From an uncultured Clostridia bacterium (GTDB taxonomy: Bacteria > Bacillota > Clostridia > Oscillospirales > Acutalibacteraceae): a stretch of 54,958 bases of DNA. How positions within the stretch are numbered: the stretch's first letter is position 1; every line of letters starts with the position of its first letter. Both the position numbers and the translations under genes were made by a program. Positions 1 through 6,624 of this stretch are shown piece after piece. The notes beneath the pieces were generated by a model that ran no database searches, had not been told where the DNA came from, and worked only from the letters and a program-made list of their open reading frames with translations. Location of the stretch: assembly GCA_947585965.1 (NCBI GenBank), contig CANPXK010000009.1, positions 1-54,958 of the forward strand. The letters are read 5' to 3'.

Positions 1-1
1 G

Positions 2-2269
2 GTCTGCGGAAAAAATCTTTCCGATACATCGGCACCCGAAACGTTTAAAACCGCTGCCGTCAATACTCAGACTGCCGGATCCGTTGCCGTTCCCAACCCG
101 GGAAATAAGTGTCCCGACTGCGGTACCGAATTAAAGCCCGGTGCAGAATTCTGTCCGGTCTGCGGAAAAAATCTATCCGATACATCGGGATCCGAAACGT
201 TTAAAACCTCTGACTTCAATGCTCCGACTGCTGAACTCGTTGCCGCTCCCGATCCGGGCAATAAGTGTCCCGACTGCGGTGCCGAATTAAAACCCGGTGC
301 AAAATTCTGTCCGGTCTGCGGAAAGAATCTTTCCGACAGCACTGCTCCTGTTCATAACTTCGATTCCAATGCTCCGACGGCAGTTATCCCTGCTGTACCG
401 CCAGAAATAAATACACCTGTTCCCGCTGCAGCACCCGCTTCTCCGTATGGTTACGGTACTGCCGGGGCTGCACCCGTTAATACGGTAAAAAAGCCGTTCA
501 ATTTCAAACCGCTTATTATTGTCGGTGCCGCGGCTGTTGTGGTTGTTGTAGCTATAATAGTGATTGTCAACATATTGAACCGTCCGCCGACAATCAATCT
601 TGACGATTATATCGTTGTTGATTTCACCGGTACTGACGGATACGGCTCTGCAAGCGTAAGCTTCAATGAGGATAAATTTGAAGAAGACTGGGCAGATAAG
701 CTCGAGTACATCGGGGATCAGGCACAGGTATCAACCACTATTTTCGACTATGATATTGACGATTATTTCAGTGCGACAGATTATATTTCATCTGCACTTT
801 ACGGCTGTTATTCGCTGGACAAGTCATCAAATCTTTCTAACGGTGATAAAGTTAAGATAAAATGGAAAATCTCAAACAGCCTAAAAGAGGCTATTGCAAG
901 AAATGTAAAATGTGAGCTTCAGTACTCCGCTAAGGAGTTTACGGTTGAAGGTCTCGACGAACTGCAGGAGGTAGATGTATTTGAAGGTGTAACTGTTTCA
1001 TTTGCCGGTCAGGAACCTGATGGTGTAGCTGCCATAGAGGGTTACGGAAAATATAACCTCGAATACAATATTGACAAATCAGAGGGACTTTCAAACGGTG
1101 ATGAGGTAAAGGTTACGGCTTCAGCTTCCGGCTATGACAAAATTGATGATTATCTTGCCGAGTATTATCAGGTGAAGGCAAAGGCAACAGAAAAGACCTT
1201 CACCGTGGACGGTCTTCCGGAGACTGTTGATACGGTTGCGAAAATACCTGCCGAAGCACTCGAAAGCATGAAGAAGGAAACCGAGGACTTCATCATGTCC
1301 GACACTGCCCAAGATGATTTCACTCTCAAGAATTACGAGTATGTCGGAGCTATAATATTAAATCCCAAGAATCGCAGCGATTGGTCTTATGATACAAGGG
1401 AAACCTATATTATATACAAAGTAAATATTACAGTAAACGGAACAAAAGACGATAAGCCGGTTAAGACAGAGGATTCATATTATACATTCTATAAATTTGG
1501 TGAAATTACCATTGTTGACGGCACCGCTTCATATGATATTAACGGAGAGGCTCCAAGCAATTACATCAACTTTGATAATGTATGGTCTGAACTGCGGGGA
1601 TATGTGGATTATCCGTCATTGTTCAACAGAGTTGTTACACAGAATCTTACCAATTACACCTACGACACGGATATAAAAGATAATAACGACCCTGCTCAGG
1701 ATTCCGAGCCTGAGGAAAGCAGCAAACCGGAAGAGGTCAGCAAATCGGAAGAAAGCAGCAAGTCTGAGGAGAGCAGCAAGTCCGGGGAAAGCAGTAAGTC
1801 CGGTGAGAGCAGCAAGTCAGGTGAAAGCAGCAAGTCCGGTGAGAGCAGCAAATCCGGGGAGAGCAGTAAGTCCGGTGAGAGCAGCAAATCCGGGGAGAGC
1901 AGTAAGTCCGGTGAAAGCAGCACTCATACTTCCACAGCCGGTCTTCTCTCGCTAAAGGATTATTTTGAGGATGAAACATACCGTACTCAGTTTGACGAGC
2001 TTGAAAAGAGCAATTCAAATTCAACATTTGATATGACAATAGATCTTGACGGCGATTCCACCATTGTATTTACTACCAAACTCAAGGATAAAATGGATGT
2101 TGACGATGATGTAAAAAATCAATTCAAGACACAGACAGATGCCCAGAAATCCGTTTATGAAAATTTAATCCAAACCCTTGAAGAAAACACTACAACCGAG
2201 GATATTTCGATTAAAATTAAATATGTTAATGCAGACAACACTACGATATACGAAACAGAATTTGATTAA
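2..2269 (+). CDS. Zinc-ribbon repeat membrane protein, 5'-partial
   Basis: The frame is open from the first bases of the window, so the start lies outside it; 755 codons are seen. The N-terminal part holds tandem zinc ribbons of the form CPxCG...FCPxCGK: two complete and one partial, repeating every 156 nt (52 residues). A Pro/Ala-rich linker follows, then one strongly hydrophobic membrane segment encoded at about 520-580. The rest is a probable extracytoplasmic part rich in Asp, Tyr and Thr. It includes a low-complexity stalk of 6-residue Ser-Lys-Ser-Gly-Glu-Ser units (about 1738-1923) before a last folded domain. Ribbons inside, one membrane pass and a large outer domain suggest a membrane sensor or envelope protein, but no specific function is recognised. 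A shorter protein of the same plan lies at 51261-52028. An ATG-less start at 539 inside the membrane segment would be wrong. Confidence 0.8.
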   Translation, partial: VCGKNLSDTSAPETFKTAAVNTQTAGSVAVPNPGNKCPDCGTELKPGAEFCPVCGKNLSDTSGSETFKTSDFNAPTAELVAAPDPGNKCPDCGAELKPGAKFCPVCGKNLSDSTAPVHNFDSNAPTAVIPAVPPEINTPVPAAAPASPYGYGTAGAAPVNTVKKPFNFKPLIIVGAAAVVVVVAIIVIVNILNRPPTINLDDYIVVDFTGTDGYGSASVSFNEDKFEEDWADKLEYIGDQAQVSTTIFDYDIDDYFSATDYISSALYGCYSLDKSSNLSNGDKVKIKWKISNSLKEAIARNVKCELQYSAKEFTVEGLDELQEVDVFEGVTVSFAGQEPDGVAAIEGYGKYNLEYNIDKSEGLSNGDEVKVTASASGYDKIDDYLAEYYQVKAKATEKTFTVDGLPETVDTVAKIPAEALESMKKETEDFIMSDTAQDDFTLKNYEYVGAIILNPKNRSDWSYDTRETYIIYKVNITVNGTKDDKPVKTEDSYYTFYKFGEITIVDGTASYDINGEAPSNYINFDNVWSELRGYVDYPSLFNRVVTQNLTNYTYDTDIKDNNDPAQDSEPEESSKPEEVSKSEESSKSEESSKSGESSKSGESSKSGESSKSGESSKSGESSKSGESSKSGESSKSGESSTHTSTAGLLSLKDYFEDETYRTQFDELEKSNSNSTFDMTIDLDGDSTIVFTTKLKDKMDVDDDVKNQFKTQTDAQKSVYENLIQTLEENTTTEDISIKIKYVNADNTTIYETEFD
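104..345 (+). repeat. Tandem 156-nt zinc-ribbon-coding repeat
   Basis: The stretch beginning AATAAGTGTCCCGACTGCGG recurs at 104 and 260, and the paired downstream half (GGTCTGCGGAAA...) recurs near 1, 157 and 313. Each unit encodes one four-cysteine ribbon plus linker. Near-identity of the copies points to recent duplication, and more copies may lie upstream of the window. Confidence 0.85.
1738..1923 (+). repeat. 18-nt tandem repeat (SSKSGE stalk)
   Basis: About ten copies of an 18-nt unit similar to AGCAGCAAGTCCGGTGAG encode Ser-Ser-Lys-Ser-Gly/Glu-Glu. It stays in frame and forms a flexible hydrophilic spacer in the zinc-ribbon membrane protein. Such units tend to vary in number between strains. 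Confidence 0.9.
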
Positions 2270-2285
2270 GGCTCTGCAATAGGGT

Positions 2286-2328
2286 AGACGGAGGGTTGAC
2301 CGATTCAGGTCCGCCCTCCGTCTTTTTT
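2286..2328 (+). terminator. Rho-independent terminator of zinc-ribbon gene
   Basis: A 10-bp perfect stem, AGACGGAGGG (2286-2295) with CCCTCCGTCT (2314-2323), is followed by a T run to 2328. It lies 17 nt after the stop codon at 2269. The rest of the 2270-2635 gap holds no convincing gene; a 74-codon open frame there has no coding character. Confidence 0.9.
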
Positions 2329-2530
2329 GCTGTTTTCAAAATCCCAGGCGGGAGCTGATAATTCATAACATTAGTTGACACCGTCTGCAAAAACAGGGTA
2401 TTGAATTTGCACCCTTCCGCTTCATACCCTGTTTGTATTACCGCAAACAGCTTGCACTTCGCAACACTTGCCTTTAACTCCCTGTTGCAGGACTCTCACC
2501 GTCAGATTAGTGTCATGCCCGACAAACGTG

Positions 2531-2558
2531 AAAAAAGCACCGCTTATGCGATGCTTTT
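2531..2558 (-). terminator. Terminator of HAD phosphatase gene
   Basis: An inverted repeat with arms 2533-2543 and 2548-2558 (one mismatch, TTAT loop) is followed on the minus strand by a run of six T (complement of 2531-2536). It lies about 80 nt past the stop of the minus-strand HAD gene. Confidence 0.65.
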
Positions 2559-2635
2559 AAATATCATTTTATTTTTCTTTTCGATAACGCCCTGCCTTAT
2601 GACATCACGCTTTTTTATTATGTAAATTAATATGT

Positions 2636-3364
2636 TCATACACCAAAAAGCATCTTTCTTGCCTCTTCAAGACTTCCGCTCATGACTGTATAATTAGCAT
2701 AAAGTTCTCCCTTTATCTCAGGAGATATATTTGTATGGAGATACAGCGAATCCAGACCGGCATCATGTGAACCCTTTATGTCCGTTATATAATCATTTCC
2801 TATCATAATGCTTTCTTCTTTTTTCAGATTATGCTTTTTCAATATATATTCATAAAACATTCTGTCGGGCTTTGCACAGCCTGTATCGGACGATATGATT
2901 ATATCATCAAAGTCATCATATATCCCGAGCATACGGATTTCCGGTTCTGTAAATATACGCTGTGCATTGGACAAAAGAAATATCTTTCCCCCGTTTGTAC
3001 GTATCGCCGCGAAAAGCTCTTTTACACCGTCATACAGCTTTATATACTTTAGTGACAATGCCCTGAAAACCCTGCCGGTATATTCGGCAGTTTCCTTTGA
3101 ACATTCCACCCCCTTATCGGTATAGAGCCTCATAAAAACCTTTGTAATTTCCGGCTCGGGATTTGTGGAATATTTGTCGTCCGGAATATTCTCTATCTCC
3201 TCCTTAAGATAATCACCGTAAGCCCTTTTCAATTCCTGCGGGGTATATCCGGCTCCCCCCATGGAATATATCATCGACATATTTTTCCACAGACTTGACT
3301 TCCACTCATTGGTATTGATATCAACCAATGTACCGTATAAATCAAAAATATAATTCTTATACAT
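2636..3364 (-). CDS. HAD-superfamily hydrolase (subfamily IA phosphatase-like)
   Basis: A 242-residue cytoplasmic hydrolase with all four HAD motifs in order: I is FDLYGTLVD (nucleophile D8), II is LLSNAQ (S132), III is the CAKPD lysine K165, and IV is IGNDYITD (D191, D195). A helical cap domain lies at about 20-105. The Y at +2 after the nucleophile, instead of D, occurs in many IA members, including YjjG- and haloacid-dehalogenase-like proteins. The expected activity is dephosphorylation of a small phosphorylated metabolite or nucleotide; the substrate cannot be read from sequence. The ATG at 3364 has AGGAGG nine bases upstream. The gene stands alone. Confidence 0.88.
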   Translation of the reverse strand: MYKNYIFDLYGTLVDINTNEWKSSLWKNMSMIYSMGGAGYTPQELKRAYGDYLKEEIENIPDDKYSTNPEPEITKVFMRLYTDKGVECSKETAEYTGRVFRALSLKYIKLYDGVKELFAAIRTNGGKIFLLSNAQRIFTEPEIRMLGIYDDFDDIIISSDTGCAKPDRMFYEYILKKHNLKKEESIMIGNDYITDIKGSHDAGLDSLYLHTNISPEIKGELYANYTVMSGSLEEARKMLFGV

Positions 3365-3740
3365 GATATCTGCCTCCTGTTTTATCCCTTATTAAGTTGT
3401 CGGAATACCATAAACAGATTATAATATATCTGTCTGTTTTTTTCAATAGGGTAGACTGAGGGATACTCTGTCCTTCAACTTCCTTGTTACGGAAGAGAAC
3501 GTATGTATATGGCACTAATACAAGTAACCGTTGTTTTGTATCCAAAATAATATATATCAGCCCTCTCAGAGAATTTCTGACAGGGCTGTTTTCAGGCAAC
3601 AGTTCAATTTGCAGCAGTGCAGTCAATTCTCAGCCTTTTCCGTTGCTTTGGTTGAGGTTACTCCTGCTGCATTTTCTTTAATATTCAGAACGATAATCCG
3701 GGATAAAACGAGAATTATCTGCGGGGCATCAATACAGCTG
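3365..3740. other. 376-nt gap without a recognised gene
   Basis: No frame here has both a good ribosome site and a recognisable product. Two things are visible. An imperfect inverted repeat at 3559-3586 (AGCCCT...AGGGCT arms, GAAT loop) may be a weak terminator between the HAD gene and the flavodoxin operon. The 19-mer at 3444-3462 differs by one base from 2277-2295, just after the zinc-ribbon gene. Confidence 0.5.
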
Positions 3741-4163
3741 TTATGCAAGCGAAGCTCCCAGTTCTTCGCATTTAGCCAATCCCTCATCATCGGGAGTCTC
3801 ATTTATAATAAGACTTTCCGAGGTGAGTTCTGCACCTGCATTTTTACAGTTTTCCTCCCATATACGCATCCATTCGCCGTCACCCCATCCGTATGAACCG
3901 AACAAGGCAATTTTTTTACCGGAAAGCTTATCGGTCAGTGAATCAAACATAGGCTGAAATTCGGAATCCTCAAGCTCCTCCGCACCCATAGCCGGACAGC
4001 CGAAAGCTACGGCATCATATTCATCAATCATATCCGCATTAAACCCGGCAGAGGTAAAAAGATTTACTTCCGCCCCTTTGTCCTTTGCACCCTTCACAAC
4101 AGCCTTAGCCATAGACTCGGTGTTGCCCGTGCCGCTCCAATATACAACTGCAATTTTACTCAT
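3741..4163 (-). CDS. Flavodoxin
   Basis: A 140-residue flavodoxin: an FMN-binding electron carrier that can replace ferredoxin when iron is short. The phosphate-binding loop WSGTGNTES lies at about residues 9-17 after a hydrophobic strand. The conserved second flavin loop (CPAMG) and the GSYGWGDGEWM stretch follow, and the length is typical of short-chain flavodoxins. The ATG at 4163 has AAAGGA nine bases upstream; a TTG nine bases earlier lies between that ribosome site and the ATG and is unlikely. It is the last gene of a minus-strand set with DUF3793 (42 nt upstream) and DUF2325. This grouping and the operator-like promoter fit iron-limitation control (inference). Confidence 0.93.
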   Translation of the reverse strand: MSKIAVVYWSGTGNTESMAKAVVKGAKDKGAEVNLFTSAGFNADMIDEYDAVAFGCPAMGAEELEDSEFQPMFDSLTDKLSGKKIALFGSYGWGDGEWMRIWEENCKNAGAELTSESLIINETPDDEGLAKCEELGASLA

Positions 4164-4204
4164 TTCCAACAATCCTTTCAGAATATAATTTTATGTCAGC
4201 CATG

Positions 4205-4756
4205 TCAGTATGACACGGCAAGCATATCCGCTGTAAAACCCTTTTCTACGAGGGAACAGCAAAGCTCGGTGCATTTTTTGTATTTGTCAAAGGTGTGCCT
4301 TGCCTTGATCTCATCGCCGTATACTTTCCAACATCCTACACATTTACAGCACCTTGCCTTGTTTTCTATAAATCCGTATACATCCTCGGGCGGATACCCC
4401 AGAAATAAACCTATCTCATGCGGGAAATCATTATTTCCGCGTAGCCTTTGGATAAGCCTGACAATACACTTGTTTATACTGTCACAGGAATAGCCTGATT
4501 GTTCAAGTAAGCTGTGAGCCATGCTGTTTTTAAGATCCTTTTTTAAAAGGGAGGGTCTGTAGACATATATAAGAGTGCTTCCGTTATGCCTTCTCAGGGG
4601 TATAACTCTGAGCCCCTTTGAAACAAGACGCTGATTCAGGCTTTTGATATAATCCCTTTCTGATTTTTCACTTTCAAACCGACAGGTAAACATATTACCC
4701 GTTTTCATTCTCAGAATAGTAGGGGAACAATGTCTTACAAATAATTTGTCGGACAA
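4205..4756 (-). CDS. DUF3793 family protein
   Basis: 183 residues. It matches from memory the DUF3793 family of Clostridia: the core FPHEIGLFLGYPPEDVYGFI is followed by a cysteine-rich CCKCVGCWKVYGD motif and a CTELCC segment near the C-terminus. The cysteines could bind metal or an Fe-S cluster, but the function is unknown. Family members commonly sit beside flavodoxin and iron-uptake genes, as here. The start is a TTG at 4756 with GGAGG eight bases upstream; no better ATG exists nearby. It lies between DUF2325 (117-nt gap) and flavodoxin (42-nt gap) and is probably cotranscribed with both. Confidence 0.85.
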   Translation of the reverse strand: MSDKLFVRHCSPTILRMKTGNMFTCRFESEKSERDYIKSLNQRLVSKGLRVIPLRRHNGSTLIYVYRPSLLKKDLKNSMAHSLLEQSGYSCDSINKCIVRLIQRLRGNNDFPHEIGLFLGYPPEDVYGFIENKARCCKCVGCWKVYGDEIKARHTFDKYKKCTELCCSLVEKGFTADMLAVSY

Positions 4757-4873
4757 TTACCTCACCTCCGTTAAATATTGCCGTGCCTGCAATGCTATTT
4801 CATAAATTATTTTTTCCTTACATCATTTCATGTCCGGAGAAACAATAAACCCGGAATGAAATCAATAATCCTA

Positions 4874-5164
4874 TCAAACTGCCTTATTGCTCAGGTATTT
4901 TTCAAGAATATTTTTAAGTGCGGATTTAGAACTTTTATGTGAACGTGCAATCGGTATATCAAGATTTTTTACATTATCAAGAGCACATTTTACCATTTTA
5001 TGGGAAACGGTATCCGTAAAAAGTACGAGCAAATCCGGACTGCCTAAATTCTGCAAACCTCTGCTCATTTTAGGATATACCTTTGCACTGCAATTATACA
5101 TCTTGCAAAGCTCCACATATTCTCTTATCATACATTCATTTCCGCCGACAATTACAAGACTCAT
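4874..5164 (-). CDS. DUF2325 family protein
   Basis: 96 residues with the hallmarks of DUF2325: an N-terminal VIVGGNECM strand-loop, the central SPDLLVLFTDTVSHKMV core, and the C-terminal ARSHKSSKSALKNIL tail. The family is small, cytoplasmic and uncharacterised, with a Rossmann-like predicted fold. The ATG at 5164 has AGGTGAGG six bases upstream. It is the first gene of the minus-strand operon with DUF3793 and flavodoxin. The promoter 5' of it carries three overlapping palindromes (5194-5280), suggesting tight repression. Confidence 0.87.
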   Translation of the reverse strand: MSLVIVGGNECMIREYVELCKMYNCSAKVYPKMSRGLQNLGSPDLLVLFTDTVSHKMVKCALDNVKNLDIPIARSHKSSKSALKNILEKYLSNKAV

Positions 5165-5193
5165 TTTTCCTCACCTTACACTACGGAATTGGC

Positions 5194-5280
5194 GGTTAAA
5201 CCAATCTAACCCTTGATTTAAAATATAAGTCAGATAAGTTTGATTTATCTAACCGTAATTAAGTTTAATACATCTTACCG
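5194..5280. promoter_or_regulatory. Triple palindromic operator, DtxR/IdeR-like candidate
   Basis: Three related inverted repeats lie between the DUF2325 start and its -35 box. A is 5194-5211 (GGTTA...TAACC ends), B is 5229-5253 (minus strand GTTAGATA...TTATCTGAC), and C is 5253-5280 (GTAAGAT...TTAC). Minus-strand B and C align as TTAGATAAATCAAACTTA and TAAGATGTATTAAACTTA. Two sites would overlap the promoter or the transcription start, as a repressor operator does. The TTAG/CTAA half-sites resemble DtxR-family iron boxes; the regulator's identity is inferred. Confidence 0.5.
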
Positions 5281-5290
5281 TCTTTGTCAA
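5262..5290 (-). promoter_or_regulatory. Promoter of DUF2325-DUF3793-flavodoxin operon
   Basis: On the minus strand, a perfect -35 TTGACA (5290-5285) is separated by 17 nt from a -10-like TAAACT (5267-5262). The -10 region lies inside palindrome C (5253-5280), and palindrome B (5229-5253) begins just downstream of it. Confidence 0.7.
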
Positions 5291-5442
5291 TACTTTTTTT
5301 AAAAAAAATTCCTGTAATTTTCCCAAATACTATTTTGTGTGGAATTAAAATAAATATAATACAATAAAAATAATACAATAAAAATAATACAATAAAATGT
5401 ACAATTTACTATTTGATTTTTAGAAAAAAATTTGTTAAAACG

Positions 5443-5471
5443 TTGAAATTAATATGATAATTATATATAAT
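5443..5471 (+). promoter_or_regulatory. Promoter of the MoxR/DUF5682/VWA/SWIM cluster
   Basis: -35 TTGAAA (5443-5448), a 17-nt spacer and a perfect -10 TATAAT (5466-5471). Transcription would begin near 5478, which rules out the in-frame TTG at 5476 as the start of the AAA gene. The surrounding 5281-5440 is very AT-rich with an ATAATACAATAAA-type short repeat. Confidence 0.85.
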
Positions 5472-5508
5472 TACCTTGTATAGTTTATTTAATTCGGAAG
5501 GGAGTAAA

Positions 5509-6624
5509 ATGATGGAACAAAAATATATCAAGCCGCCTGTTGAAGTGCGGTATAGAGCCGAGCTTGAAGCTCTTGCAGCAGTTGATACAGGAAGAAAACC
5601 TGAAAACTGGAAGCTTTCCCCGAAGGCGGTGAGGGCTTTCATATTAGGTTTATCGAAACCCTTTAATTATAACGGACAGAAAATTGAAATACACAAGAAA
5701 TTCTTTGGAAATGACGCACTTGTAGAACGCTGTATAATCACCCTTGCAGGCAGCAGAGGACTTATGCTTATCGGTGAACCCGGAACGGCAAAGACAATGT
5801 TATCCGAGCTTCTTTCCGCAGCGATTAGCGGTACGAGTACAAACACAGTACAAGGAACAGCCGGAACAACAGAGGATATGATAAAATACAGTTGGAATTA
5901 TGCACTTCTGCTTGCAAAGGGACCCGTTAAGGAGGCTCTTGTTCCGTCACCGCTTTATGTTGGTATGACAAAAGGAATAATTACACGCTTTGAAGAAATA
6001 ACGCGTACACCGGCAGAAATTCAGGACAGCCTTATTTCTGTCATGAGTGATAAAGTACTCAATGTACCTGAGCTTGAGGAGGACGGACTTGTGTTTGCAA
6101 AACCGGGATTTAATATAATCGGCACGGCAAATATAAGGGATAAGGGCGTAAATGAAATGTCGAGTGCTTTGAAAAGGCGATTTAATTTTGAAACCGTAGA
6201 GCCCGTAAAGGATGTACGTCTTGAAAAGCAGATTATTCTTAACGAGGTGGAGCAGAGTGCGGCGGAAGGTAAGATAGAAATGCCTGTCGATACGGATGTT
6301 GCCGAGCTTCTCGCCACAACATATCATGAACTCAGAGAGGGTATTTCCGATTCGGGAATGAAAATAGAAAAGCCTGCCGCCGTTATGAGTACGGCGGAGG
6401 CGGTATCGGTTTATTATCAGACCCTTTCAAACGCGTGGTATTATGAAGAAGACGGCATGAGTATTGCAGAGCTGACAAAGAACCTGAACAATGCCGTATG
6501 TAAGGATACAAAGGATGATCTTGAAAAACTCAAGGCTTATTTTAATACGGTTGTAAAATTCAAGTCGGAAAAGGTCGGTGGGTTATGGAAGAAATTTTAC
6601 GAAGCAAGGAAATATTTAAAATAA
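5509..6624 (+). CDS. MoxR-type AAA+ ATPase (YehL-like)
   Basis: 371 residues. Walker A is GEPGTAKT (residues 89-96). The Walker B-like strand is IITRFEEITR (157-166), with FEE in place of the usual DE pair. Sensor 1 is IIGTANIRD, and an arginine-finger-like ALKRRF follows. MoxR ATPases act as remodelling chaperones with a VWA partner, here encoded two genes downstream. The domain set of the cluster matches E. coli yehL-yehM-yehP-yehQ plus yehI, so this is the YehL counterpart (from memory of gene content). GGAAGGGAG at 5496-5504 sits four bases before the ATG at 5509 and seven before the ATG at 5512, so either may be used. The end overlaps the next gene by 40 nt, implying coupled translation. 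Confidence 0.9.
   Translation: MMEQKYIKPPVEVRYRAELEALAAVDTGRKPENWKLSPKAVRAFILGLSKPFNYNGQKIEIHKKFFGNDALVERCIITLAGSRGLMLIGEPGTAKTMLSELLSAAISGTSTNTVQGTAGTTEDMIKYSWNYALLLAKGPVKEALVPSPLYVGMTKGIITRFEEITRTPAEIQDSLISVMSDKVLNVPELEEDGLVFAKPGFNIIGTANIRDKGVNEMSSALKRRFNFETVEPVKDVRLEKQIILNEVEQSAAEGKIEMPVDTDVAELLATTYHELREGISDSGMKIEKPAAVMSTAEAVSVYYQTLSNAWYYEEDGMSIAELTKNLNNAVCKDTKDDLEKLKAYFNTVVKFKSEKVGGLWKKFYEARKYLK

Noticed and set aside
1738-1923. CRISPR array
   Set aside because: The repeat has no spacers, stays in frame and encodes SSKSGE. No repeat-spacer pattern was seen elsewhere in the window.
1696-2039. Minus-strand open frames rich in Leu-Leu-Ser or Cys inside the zinc-ribbon gene
   Set aside because: They are the antisense readings of the 18-nt stalk repeat and have no ribosome site or recognisable product.
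2401-2625. 74-codon open frame on the plus strand
   Set aside because: Low-complexity composition, no ribosome binding site, and it runs across the terminator of the minus-strand HAD gene.
3357-3896. Several 65-121 codon open frames on both strands between the HAD and flavodoxin genes
   Set aside because: They overlap real genes antisense or lack start signals; none resembles a protein family.
5476-5508. Upstream TTG start for the AAA ATPase
   Set aside because: It lies at or before the predicted transcription start and has no ribosome site; ATGs at 5509 and 5512 follow GGAAGGGAG.
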